Shown here piece after piece: positions 42,720-51,326 of a stretch of DNA of 64,000 bases (position 1 is its first letter; every line of letters begins with the position of its first letter). Below the pieces are notes generated by a model. That model was not told the DNA's origin. It did no database searches and was given only the letters and a program-made list of their open reading frames with translations. Position numbers and translations under genes: made by a program. This DNA comes from Armatimonadota bacterium (GTDB lineage: Bacteria > Armatimonadota > Fimbriimonadia > Fimbriimonadales > Fimbriimonadaceae), in NCBI GenBank assembly GCA_017303935.1, contig JAFLBD010000003.1:434001-498000 (forward strand). Direction: 5' to 3'.

Positions 42720-44738
42720 TTACTGGGAATCACCTGAAATTGAGTTCAGCATTGATCTTTTTTTCTGGTCAGCGGGTGAACTTTTTAAGCGGAGAAGCGC
42801 GTCACGTTTCTGCCCGGATTTCACAACAGCGGCCGCCCAAATTTTGACTAACTCTTCATCTTCATAGAGGATGTCAACGCATTGCTCTAGTGCGCGTAAT
42901 CTTAGCTCCGATTCTTCCGCATCAATTGCAATTTCTGCGAGCTTTTGCACTGGACCAGATGGGCTCTGAGCGAGTTCTGTTGCGGTCATAAGCGATCGAA
43001 TCGCATCTTTGGTTCGGCCCTTCCCTGCTTCCGCAACTCCGCGGTTGTACCAATGAATCGGATTCTTGGGTTCCGCCGACGTTGCAACCTCTAACATCTT
43101 GATACCGGTTTCAAAGTCCCCACCTTGAGCGAGCAAGGACCCCAAAACGCCGTTCGCCATAGGATCGTTCGGGACAATCTCAAGCAAATCTCGCAACGAA
43201 TTCTCAGCGAGATCGGTCTGCCCGAGAGCCACCAACGATTGGATTCGTGCTCGAATTGCCGGCTCACTCTTGGGAGCCAGCTTCACCCACTGATCAGCGA
43301 TTTGGCCCGCCTCCGGCAACTTGGACGTCCGGAAATACGAGTTGTACAGGTCGCGAAGAACATTGATTTGCCCAGAATCTGCCGTGAGAGAATCCTTGTA
43401 ATGGCGCTGCGCAAGCTCCTCGTTGCCGATAAACACTTGCAAATTGCCCATTTGCCATTCCCACTCTGGGACGACAAGCGGCGAAATCCGCTTAGCTTCC
43501 TTCAGGTTGACGTAGCTTCGATGTGCAGCAGCGAGCGCGGTAGATTCTTGAGTTTTGTCATTCGAATCAAAAATCTCTTGCGCCACGGCGAGATCGCTAT
43601 GTGCCGAATGGACATAGAATTGCACCAAGCTCGCATAGCCCAAGAACAGAATTGTCCCGATCCCAAAAACGGTGTATAGGGCGCCAGCACCAGTGACCTT
43701 CCCGGCAGACTTCAGTTGCCAACGGAAAAGCCGTGCGTGCTTTCCTGTCAGAACCTGCGCCCAGACCACCAGCAGCATCGCCGTAATCGACGACAATCCG
43801 ATGGCGAGCAAAAGAGGAATTAGGTCGAACAGGTTTCGAAACGCATAGAACCCGATAACAAATGCAGCCAGGATCGCGAGATCGGCGCCGAGTGCAAAAT
43901 CGTATTTTCGATCGGGCTTTAGCCGAAGCGCAGAAGTCGCACCAGAACCATAGTACAAGGCGCCATTCGGGCAGACGCTCACGCAGTCGAGGCACTTCAT
44001 ACAGCCGGAATCCACGACCATCTTGAATTGCTTGACTTCCTCATGAACCCGCACATTGGATGAGCAAACCTTTGTGCATTCGCCGCACTGAGCGCAATCC
44101 TCGGTCACGCGAATTCGCTTCTTTGAAAATCGATCTGCAAATGAGAATGCTGCACCGTAAGGGCATCCGTAAGTACAAAACCCTTTGTTGCCCAGAAGCA
44201 CCACTGCCAAACCACCACAAACGACAAAGGTGAGAATTGCTATCGGCAGGTTCGGGAATGTAGCCCAAAAGCTTTTGGCCTCCAAGTGATAAACCCAGGC
44301 TGGTGCGGGCCGCCCCTGATAAATCCGCAAGAACTGCGGAAATACGAACATGTAAAAGAAGGTTAGGAATGGGATCCATGCAAGCGTTCGAGATCGAAAC
44401 GGTTTGACATGAATTCTCGCGCGCTTCAAAAGATAGGTGCAGCCGTCCTGGAGCGCAACGATGTGGCATCCCCATCCACAAAAGAACCTTCCGAAGAAAA
44501 GTGTCGAGAGGATCGCGAGGACAAAGAAGATGAACCCAGCGTTCACCATGCCCTGTTCCAGCGTCATCATCGCTTCGCTTGGCTCGACCGGAGACAGAGA
44601 AGAACCGGTGGAATGGTAATGCCAAATGTGAATCGCGAACGCGAGATGCACTAGCAACAAAACCCAGGCACGAAGCGCACCCTTCGACATTCTTTTTGTT
44701 GTCGGTGGAGTGGCTTGCCGAATTGGGGTCAGGCTCAT
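42720..44738 (-). CDS. NapH/NosR-like polyferredoxin with C-terminal TPR domain
   Basis: A 672-residue membrane redox protein. Helices near 20-45, 65-95, 120-140 and 165-190 carry FCGWGCH and FCTYGCPYG motifs; a soluble loop then holds two 4Fe-4S motifs (CAQCGECTKVC and CMKCLDCVSVCP), and more helices lead to a C-terminal set of TPRs (about 420-650). This is the NapH/NosR/CcoG design of quinol-side electron entry. The TPR fusion is unusual. ATG 44738 is used; CATAAT lies 10 bases before it. It may feed periplasmic reductases such as NrfHA, but that is inference. Confidence 0.75.
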   Translation of the reverse strand: MSLTPIRQATPPTTKRMSKGALRAWVLLLVHLAFAIHIWHYHSTGSSLSPVEPSEAMMTLEQGMVNAGFIFFVLAILSTLFFGRFFCGWGCHIVALQDGCTYLLKRARIHVKPFRSRTLAWIPFLTFFYMFVFPQFLRIYQGRPAPAWVYHLEAKSFWATFPNLPIAILTFVVCGGLAVVLLGNKGFCTYGCPYGAAFSFADRFSKKRIRVTEDCAQCGECTKVCSSNVRVHEEVKQFKMVVDSGCMKCLDCVSVCPNGALYYGSGATSALRLKPDRKYDFALGADLAILAAFVIGFYAFRNLFDLIPLLLAIGLSSITAMLLVVWAQVLTGKHARLFRWQLKSAGKVTGAGALYTVFGIGTILFLGYASLVQFYVHSAHSDLAVAQEIFDSNDKTQESTALAAAHRSYVNLKEAKRISPLVVPEWEWQMGNLQVFIGNEELAQRHYKDSLTADSGQINVLRDLYNSYFRTSKLPEAGQIADQWVKLAPKSEPAIRARIQSLVALGQTDLAENSLRDLLEIVPNDPMANGVLGSLLAQGGDFETGIKMLEVATSAEPKNPIHWYNRGVAEAGKGRTKDAIRSLMTATELAQSPSGPVQKLAEIAIDAEESELRLRALEQCVDILYEDEELVKIWAAAVVKSGQKRDALLRLKSSPADQKKRSMLNSISGDSQ

Positions 44739-44794
44739 ACGCACCTGTATTATGGCCACAACCCCCACAGACTAAAAACCTGAGGCCGAATGCC

Positions 44795-44808
44795 GATAAT
44801 CCCTAGTA
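44795..44808 (+). promoter_or_regulatory. -10 element of the pseudopilin operon
   Basis: GATAAT (44795-44800), 8 bases before ATG 44809. No ribosome site; nearly leaderless. Confidence 0.4.
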
Positions 44809-45777
44809 ATGCATCCTCGCAAAATTGGGGGGACCACCCTGCTGGAAACCGTGATCGCAGCCACATTGCTGGCTACGGTGGGCTTGGCCGCGACTTCCGC
44901 TACTCGATTTATCTCGGATCGTGGCCGAACCGATGTGGTCGAACAGCAGGTTCTAGATCGGGTTCGCACGCAGTTGGTCAACATCCGTGCGACCGCCCGG
45001 GCAAACACCATTCCAACAACCGGCACGAGTTCGACGGTCACAACCCTCCCCGGTGTTAAGGGCAACGTCTCGATCGACACCACCTACTCCGTTGCATCCG
45101 AAACAAGCAACGTCGTGATGACCTCGACCACAGCGACTTGGAACGACCCGACTTCCAGATCCGTGGTGGTCAACAGCGCTTTTAACAAAAACGCCCGCCC
45201 ACGAATCGCCAGTTTCAAGCTCGCATCTTCAAGCTCCCCCGCGATTAGTCAAAACGCGTTCTTGGGGATGGTTCCTGCGCCGACTTGGAACGTTATCAAC
45301 ACAGCATTCTACTTCTCGTACTCATCAATGCTGGACTCCGCAGGCGGCTCCTTCACGGGAACTATCATCGCGTGGGGCGCGCAAACAACTCAATTCACGG
45401 ACAACCTTATCCCAGCGAGTTCAGCCAATAGCCCAGGCCAAAACTTTGTTAACCTCTTCGGCTCCGGACTCTCAAATTCAAGCGGTTCGTTTTCACTGTT
45501 CTACATCTCTCCGGTCCCATTCGCCAAATATGATTTGATCATTTACTCCGGGCTTGGCGCATCAGGAGTTACTGGAAGTTATTCGCTGACGATCAACAAT
45601 CGTCCAACCAGGACCCTTAGCGTCCCAGGGATAAGCGACACGTCACGACGTCAATTTGTCGTCGACCAAAACACGTTCATCGAGCGCGACCTTACGGACT
45701 CATACGTGCTTGTGTACATTTGGCAGGGATCGGCAACAGTCCCTCTGCATGGAATTCAGATCATCGAAAAGCCATGA
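44809..45777 (+). CDS. pseudopilin-like protein
   Basis: A 322-residue type IV prepilin-like protein. After a short basic leader comes the prepilin signature GG-TTLLE with Glu at +5 and a hydrophobic helix (ATLLATVGLAA), so prepilin peptidase should process it. The rest is a long beta-rich Ser/Thr/Asn domain, larger than usual for a minor pilin. First of four genes that overlap each other (ATGA or TTGA), clearly one operon. Confidence 0.78.
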   Translation: MHPRKIGGTTLLETVIAATLLATVGLAATSATRFISDRGRTDVVEQQVLDRVRTQLVNIRATARANTIPTTGTSSTVTTLPGVKGNVSIDTTYSVASETSNVVMTSTTATWNDPTSRSVVVNSAFNKNARPRIASFKLASSSSPAISQNAFLGMVPAPTWNVINTAFYFSYSSMLDSAGGSFTGTIIAWGAQTTQFTDNLIPASSANSPGQNFVNLFGSGLSNSSGSFSLFYISPVPFAKYDLIIYSGLGASGVTGSYSLTINNRPTRTLSVPGISDTSRRQFVVDQNTFIERDLTDSYVLVYIWQGSATVPLHGIQIIEKP

Positions 45778-46469
45778 GACGAACCCGCCTCGCGCTGACT
45801 CTGTTAGAAACGGTCTTAACCGCATCACTGATCGGTTCGGTTGTGGTCGCTGGGACGCTGACTTGGAACCACGTTGCCTATCGCACAGGAGTCAGTGGCA
45901 CACGGGCTGAAATGCTCACCCAGACCGAACAACTGTTTGAAATCGTCCGCAAGGATATCGAGGCATCCACCTATTGCGAGTCGCGAGTGCTGGCCAACGG
46001 CGCGACAGTGCTCCTTTGCGCCCAGGACGTCGATATCGACTCAGCAGTCGCCCCCTCGATCCAGGAGTCGAACGCTCCAAATTCGGTCAATACAAACGGT
46101 GAGCTAGAAACCGTTCCAGACCGCTTCGTTTGGTACTACTGGGGTAATAACACCGGAGCTGCCAGTGCTACTGGAACGACGCTTTGCAGAGGAACGAGCA
46201 CGCGGGACAAGTTCAATTCGGACTACCGCCCCGATACCGTCGATCAGAATTTTATCGTCAATCCCGCCTACCCGGGTTCGGGTCGATCGCGCTGGAGCAC
46301 GATCTCTTCGTTCACTTTCACGATTGACGTCGCGAAGAGAGCGACGGTGCTCAATTTCTCGTCAGGTTCTCTGATCCGAGATCGCAACCGAAACTCGACC
46401 ACCACGACCAATCAAGATACAGTTGGAATCAGTCGGACCGTTTCCGTGATGTGGAGGAACGCATTTTGA
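45774..46469 (+). CDS. pseudopilin-like protein
   Basis: A 231-residue protein with a type IV N-terminal helix (LTLLETVLTASLIGSVV) after a basic leader; the +5 Glu is present. The C-terminal part has two cysteines (YCES and LLCAQD), a likely disulphide. ATG 45774 overlaps the previous stop by 4 bases; codons further upstream are in the previous gene. Minor pseudopilin of GspJ/PilW type by size. Confidence 0.75.
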   Translation: MRRTRLALTLLETVLTASLIGSVVVAGTLTWNHVAYRTGVSGTRAEMLTQTEQLFEIVRKDIEASTYCESRVLANGATVLLCAQDVDIDSAVAPSIQESNAPNSVNTNGELETVPDRFVWYYWGNNTGAASATGTTLCRGTSTRDKFNSDYRPDTVDQNFIVNPAYPGSGRSRWSTISSFTFTIDVAKRATVLNFSSGSLIRDRNRNSTTTTNQDTVGISRTVSVMWRNAF

Positions 46470-48487
46470 AGCGCCGTGGAAGTGCGATGATCTATGCGAC
46501 AATCCTCAGCGTCGTTGCCGCTGCGCTCATCGGGGGAGTTGTACGAGTCGTCGGAATCGCTGGTACCACAACGATGCGCAACTCAGGCACGCTTCGCGCT
46601 CGAGCCGCCGCGGATATCTCCGTGGCCATCGTGCGTGACCTTGCCGCACGATCAGCCATCACACTTCCCTACACGATTTCTAGAACCGTTGGTAACGCGA
46701 CGATCTCCGGCACTGCCGCGCTTGTGACGGCGGGTAGCTCGCTCGTCAAGATCAATCAAACCGTGGTCATCAATGGCCGAAGTTTCTACTTCCAAGACTA
46801 TGCTTCGATGCCTTCAGCTGGCAAAACGATGAACTGGGCTGGAGTCGCCTATGCGTCAGACAACTTTGGTGGCAACCAGGCGAATCTGACTTCAACGCCG
46901 AATTTCACTACCGCCGTCATGTCGAAGTCATTCTCGACTGCGATCACAGTGACTGCAACCGGATTCCGCACCGCGACGACCTACACCGCTGCTCAAGTGG
47001 CCAGCATGAGAACTGCGCTTGGGTTAACCGCGGCTCAATTCGATAGCTACGAGATCCTGGCGTTCATGGTCAAAGACAGTTCTTCGGCAGCGACATGGGA
47101 CTACTCCACGCTCGAAGTTTCGAGAGGTCTGAACCGTATTGTCGCGGCTCTCAGCGGGACGACTGGCATCAACAAAATAAACGTCCCGTACACAACTTAC
47201 AAAACAGCGTTCGCCAGTGGGACCGAACCGTTTGGGGCAAATACGGTGGTCACAGCGGTACTCATTGATGTCGACGCTTTCACCGGCGGGACGAACATCA
47301 AGACTTCGACAGACCCGCTCAACATCACGTTTTACGGCAATGACAGTAGCAACCGCGAACCTCCAATCGATGCTGTCGCTTGGATGGGCAGCTCTGAGGC
47401 CGCTCAAAACAACGGCTTCCTCGCGGAGTTTGGAATACAGGTGGGTATCGCAGAAGTGCACGAATCAGCCACAACAATCCCATTTGTAAACCACCGGAGA
47501 ATCGAACCGACTCCCGGAAGGCCGAATCAAAGTGCCACTAACTGGAGCGTTGCTGGGACTGCATATCCGAAGTGGGCGACTTACCATGGAAATTTCATCG
47601 CACCAGTTTCTGGGACCTACTCATTCCGAACGCAACATGACAATTCCGCGCGAATGTGGGTGGACAACACCTTTGTTACGGGTAACTGGAAGTGGTCTAC
47701 CGGTACCTCAAACTCAGGCTCCGTCAACCTGACCTCTGGTCAAAACGTACCCATTTATGTCGAATACGAAGAAGGCGGTGGGCTCGAAGTCCTGAGCCTT
47801 CAGTGGTCGTACCCAGGGCAGAGTTGGCAAGAGATTCCCAACAACATGGTCACTCCCGGCGCACCAACAAATCTGGTGTATTTCAACGATTTTGAAGGCG
47901 GCTCTGCATCCAGCTGGACTTGGAACGACATCCGAAACAGCGGTCATGGCAACGGACCTCAAGGTAACCAGGTTCCGGTGAACGGCGTGGCAAACTTCCC
48001 TGGCTACGGAAAGATTCTGGGCGACTTTTCCAACATCGGAAACGGAGGAAATACCAGCTATGCGCAACTCACTCTTACGAATGTTGCGGCTGGAAAACTC
48101 GTGCTCTATGGTGATCTCATCTTCCTCTACTCGTGGGACGGCGACTGGGGCTGGGGACCTGACCGGCTCCGAGTGAAGGCCAACGGCACAACACTTCTAG
48201 ATATCTCGCCGCAAGACGTACCGAATCCATTGATTACAAACGGCGCGATCACCAGTCGGTATTACACCACCGGTTGCGCGTACTACGGACAGCGGCTAGG
48301 CGCAAGTTACAGCGGATGCGGACTCGTCGAAAACTCGCGACTTGAGTGGCAGCACCCCGGCGGAGACTTGGTTTTGAGGTTTGAAGGTTATGGCGAAGAT
48401 GCCCAATATCAATCGGGTGGTCTGCAATGGCTCAACGACGAATCTTGGGCGCTAGACAACATCTGTGTGAGGAGGCTCGGTCCATGA
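46466..48487 (+). CDS. PilX-like pseudopilin with PA14 domain
   Basis: A 673-residue protein with a basic leader and hydrophobic N-terminal helix like PilX/GspK-type proteins (RRGSAMIYATILSVVAAAL), which lack a typical +5 Glu. Residues about 350-460 form a PA14 domain (FIAPVSGTYSFRTQHDN...WVDN strands), and the C-terminus is beta-rich with cysteines (CAYYG, SGCGL). TTG 46466 is chosen: GGAGG lies 8 bases upstream and it overlaps the previous stop as TTGA. PA14 often binds glycans, so this may be a tip adhesin on a pilus or pseudopilus. Confidence 0.78.
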   Translation: MKRRGSAMIYATILSVVAAALIGGVVRVVGIAGTTTMRNSGTLRARAAADISVAIVRDLAARSAITLPYTISRTVGNATISGTAALVTAGSSLVKINQTVVINGRSFYFQDYASMPSAGKTMNWAGVAYASDNFGGNQANLTSTPNFTTAVMSKSFSTAITVTATGFRTATTYTAAQVASMRTALGLTAAQFDSYEILAFMVKDSSSAATWDYSTLEVSRGLNRIVAALSGTTGINKINVPYTTYKTAFASGTEPFGANTVVTAVLIDVDAFTGGTNIKTSTDPLNITFYGNDSSNREPPIDAVAWMGSSEAAQNNGFLAEFGIQVGIAEVHESATTIPFVNHRRIEPTPGRPNQSATNWSVAGTAYPKWATYHGNFIAPVSGTYSFRTQHDNSARMWVDNTFVTGNWKWSTGTSNSGSVNLTSGQNVPIYVEYEEGGGLEVLSLQWSYPGQSWQEIPNNMVTPGAPTNLVYFNDFEGGSASSWTWNDIRNSGHGNGPQGNQVPVNGVANFPGYGKILGDFSNIGNGGNTSYAQLTLTNVAAGKLVLYGDLIFLYSWDGDWGWGPDRLRVKANGTTLLDISPQDVPNPLITNGAITSRYYTTGCAYYGQRLGASYSGCGLVENSRLEWQHPGGDLVLRFEGYGEDAQYQSGGLQWLNDESWALDNICVRRLGP

Positions 48488-48903
48488 GACGTCGTGGCTT
48501 TACGCTAGTTGAATACACAGCGGCGCTCACGATCATGGTTGTGATTGCAGGACTCGCATCGGCGCGAATGTCTCGCTCAGCGCTCGGCACGCGTGAAAAC
48601 GCGCTCCGCGCAGAATTGGCCACGGTTCGGACCGCACTCGGGAATTACGTCTCAGACAACCAATGCTGGCCCGCCAGCCTTTCGGACCTCACAGTCACAC
48701 GCGCACCAGATAACGGATTCGCAGCCGATGGAACCACCACCGTGACGATCGATTCGCGCGTTTGGCGAGGACCCTACCTCAGGCAACTCGTCAACGATCC
48801 GATCAGTGGAACCAGTTTCACCTATCTACCCGGACGAAGCGGTTACATCCGGTCGAGTGCGACCGGTACCGATTCAAACGGCGTCAGCTACACCGCGTAC
48901 TAG
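48484..48903 (+). CDS. type II secretion/type IV pilin-like protein (GspG-like)
   Basis: A 139-residue protein with a textbook prepilin end: RRRG-FTLVEYTAALTIMVV, Glu at +5. The short C-terminal domain with paired strands and SDNQCWPASLSDL resembles GspG/PilE major pseudopilins. ATG 48484 overlaps the PA14 gene stop by 4 bases. Last of the pseudopilin operon; its stop overlaps the stop of pruA by 4 bases in the opposite direction. Confidence 0.85.
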   Translation: MRRRGFTLVEYTAALTIMVVIAGLASARMSRSALGTRENALRAELATVRTALGNYVSDNQCWPASLSDLTVTRAPDNGFAADGTTTVTIDSRVWRGPYLRQLVNDPISGTSFTYLPGRSGYIRSSATGTDSNGVSYTAY

Positions 48904-50528
48904 TCCGCTTTCAGGAACGGGTACCGGTAATCAGTGGGCGGATTGAATGTCTCTTTGATCGTTCGCGCGCTCAGCCACCGATATAGATTCAACATCGACC
49001 CAGCCTTGTCGTTGGTGCCGCTCGCTCTCGCGCCACCAAAGGGCTGTTGCCCAACCACTGCGCCTGTTGGCTTATCGTTGATGTAGAAGTTGCCAGCGGC
49101 ATATCGCAGTCTCTCGGTCGCTCGTGCAATAGCTGCGCGATTGGTAGAGATCACTGCACCAGTGAGCGCGTAAGGAGAGGTCGAATCGACGAGATCCAGC
49201 GCGCCTTCAAAGTCATTCGCATCGTAGACGTGCAAGGTCAAAACGGGACCAAAAATCTCCTCGCACATGGTGATGCTCTTCGGATTGCTCGTGACAATCA
49301 CGGTCGGTTGAACGAAGAAGCCTTCGGTCTTGTCTACTCCTCCGCCAACAAGAATCTCGCCCCCTTCGGCTTTGGCCTTCTCGATGTAGGCCGCAATCGA
49401 ATCGAACGACCGCTCATCGATGACTGCGTTAACGAAGTTACCAAAATCCTCGATTGAGCCCATCTTGAAGCTGTTGATGCCTTCGACCAGGAGCCTCTTC
49501 ACTTCCTCGGCGATGTTGCTAGGTACGTAAGCGCGTGAAGCAGCGGAGCATTTTTGACCTTGATATTCGAATGCCCCGCGAAGCAATGCAGTAGCGACGA
49601 TCTTTGGATCAGCGCTCGGGTGAGCAAGCACAAAATCCTTCCCGCCTGTTTCGCCAACGATCCGCGGATAGGTTCGATAGTTCGGAATGTTCTCGCCGAT
49701 GGTCTTCCACATGGAATTGAAAACCCCGGTCGAACCAGTGAAGTGGACTCCCGCAAAATCACGGTGCGCGAAGCAAACATCGCCAATCACCGGGCCGCTG
49801 ACATACACCAGATTAATCACGCCATCGGGAAGTCCTGCTTCCTTCAGAATCCGCATGATCCACTGAGCGGAATAAACCTGGGTGTTGGCTGGTTTCCACA
49901 CGACCACGTTGCCGCACATCGCTGCACTGGTCGGCAAGTTGCCGGCAATCGCGGTGAAGTTAAACGGTGTGACCGCGAGAACAAATCCTTCAAGCGGACG
50001 CCACTCCATTCGATTGTGCATTCCTGGCGCGCTAACCGGTTGCTGCTTATAAATCTCGCTCAAGAAGTGGACGTTGAATCGGAGAAAGTCGATCAATTCG
50101 CAAGCGCTGTCAATTTCGGCTTGGAACGCGTTCTTGCTTTGCCCCAACATGGTTGCCGCGTTTAGAACGTAGCGATACTTGGTGGCGAGCAGATCAGCCG
50201 CTTTCAAAAAGATGCCGGCGCGATCTTCCCAGCTCATCGCTTCCCATGCTGGCTTCGCCTTTAATGCAGCAGAAATCGCCTGCCCCACGTGCGATCGATC
50301 CCCCATCGAAAATGTGCCCAGAACGTGATGTCGCTCGTGTGGCGGATGCATCGTCACCTTGTTGTCGGTACGTACTTCTTGATCGCCGATGAACATCGGA
50401 ACATCATCCGGCGCACCCTTGAGATTGGCGATGGCGGCTTTTAACGCTGCTCGTTCTGGCGAACCCGGTGCATAGCTGAGAACGGGTTCATTTGCTGGAA
50501 GTGGGTACGAAAACGTGCCGAGGCTCAT
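48900..50528 (-). CDS. pruA: L-glutamate gamma-semialdehyde dehydrogenase (P5C dehydrogenase)
   Basis: A 542-residue aldehyde dehydrogenase of the P5CDH type, oxidising glutamate semialdehyde from proline or ornithine to glutamate. Catalytic Cys lies in GQKCSA, Glu in VGETGGKDF, with FTGSTGVF and NFYINDKPTGAVVGQQPFGG typical for the family. ATG 50528 follows an extended -10 (TGGTAAACT) by 7 bases. It does not carry a proline dehydrogenase domain and so is single-function. Connects logically with the cyclodeaminase-like gene at 25150. Confidence 0.94.
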   Translation of the reverse strand: MSLGTFSYPLPANEPVLSYAPGSPERAALKAAIANLKGAPDDVPMFIGDQEVRTDNKVTMHPPHERHHVLGTFSMGDRSHVGQAISAALKAKPAWEAMSWEDRAGIFLKAADLLATKYRYVLNAATMLGQSKNAFQAEIDSACELIDFLRFNVHFLSEIYKQQPVSAPGMHNRMEWRPLEGFVLAVTPFNFTAIAGNLPTSAAMCGNVVVWKPANTQVYSAQWIMRILKEAGLPDGVINLVYVSGPVIGDVCFAHRDFAGVHFTGSTGVFNSMWKTIGENIPNYRTYPRIVGETGGKDFVLAHPSADPKIVATALLRGAFEYQGQKCSAASRAYVPSNIAEEVKRLLVEGINSFKMGSIEDFGNFVNAVIDERSFDSIAAYIEKAKAEGGEILVGGGVDKTEGFFVQPTVIVTSNPKSITMCEEIFGPVLTLHVYDANDFEGALDLVDSTSPYALTGAVISTNRAAIARATERLRYAAGNFYINDKPTGAVVGQQPFGGARASGTNDKAGSMLNLYRWLSARTIKETFNPPTDYRYPFLKAD

Positions 50529-50535
50529 GCGAACG

Positions 50536-50544
50536 AGTTTACCA
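50536..50544 (-). promoter_or_regulatory. extended -10 of pruA, leaderless
   Basis: TGGTAAACT on the minus strand (50544-50536), 7 bases before the pruA ATG, inside the 3' end of the upstream gene. Confidence 0.45.
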
Positions 50545-51264
50545 GTCCTCAGCCGAATCCCCAGCATCCGCGAACAGGAACACAAACATGATGCTCCAAG
50601 CCGATTCCATCAACACGGCGAAAGGAAACTGAATCGGCAGTGGTAGCGCATAGAGGCAGCAGCAAATCGGCACCCAATAGGCGTAACACAGCGGCAATGT
50701 CATCAGAACCTTTGCTTTGTAGAACCGCCAAGATATCGCCCGCTTCCAAAATCCTCGGGCGAAATCCAGCTTCATCCAACTGAGCAGTGCGGCGGCCAAA
50801 GGGATGGTCACGAGCGGCGTGTAGACGAGCAAATCAAACCCGACTTTGATCAGCACCATCCCGACATCGCTCCGGTGACCAAACAACAGTGCGATCAATT
50901 GGTACAGCGCATCAATGCAGATTCCAACGACGCCATAAACAAACGCGGTCCAGGCGACTCTCCGCGCATACTTCGGATTCCACGGACCGCTCATTCCGGT
51001 GACCGCCTTCGCAATCTCACTGAGGATCCCACCCGCGATGGCACCCGCAATGAATGCGCCTACAAAGCCAGTTCGGTCCTTTAGCGCACCAACAGAACTC
51101 GCCCAAGTTGCCAGAGCAGGGATTCGGAAATAAGCCACAACCAGCGCGATCGAGACAGCATGGATGAGCAAGACCGGGAGCAGGCACTTTCGAACAGCCA
51201 ACAAACTGGGGCGAAGCCAATTCCAACGTTCAGGCGAGTTCGAAATCACGCCACATTTTGGCAT
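50539..51264 (-). CDS. membrane protein, unknown (loosely Mpv17-like)
   Basis: A 241-residue protein with about four hydrophobic helices and several conserved-looking aromatic and basic residues (RRVAWTAFVYGVV, WKRAISWRF). Layout recalls Mpv17/PMP22-type small membrane proteins only loosely, so I leave the function open. It ends 10 bases before the pruA ATG and may be co-transcribed, though pruA has its own promoter. Confidence 0.5.
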   Translation of the reverse strand: MPKCGVISNSPERWNWLRPSLLAVRKCLLPVLLIHAVSIALVVAYFRIPALATWASSVGALKDRTGFVGAFIAGAIAGGILSEIAKAVTGMSGPWNPKYARRVAWTAFVYGVVGICIDALYQLIALLFGHRSDVGMVLIKVGFDLLVYTPLVTIPLAAALLSWMKLDFARGFWKRAISWRFYKAKVLMTLPLCYAYWVPICCCLYALPLPIQFPFAVLMESAWSIMFVFLFADAGDSAEDW

Positions 51265-51314
51265 CGAACAAGGCTCGCAATGAAATCAGGGCACGAAGTC
51301 AACCAGTTTTCCTG

Positions 51315-51326
51315 TAAATTAACGCC
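51315..51326 (+). promoter_or_regulatory. -10 element, leaderless
   Basis: TAAATT (51315-51320), then AACGCC and ATG 51327. Same -10/N6/ATG layout as at 1614 and 4090. Confidence 0.5.
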
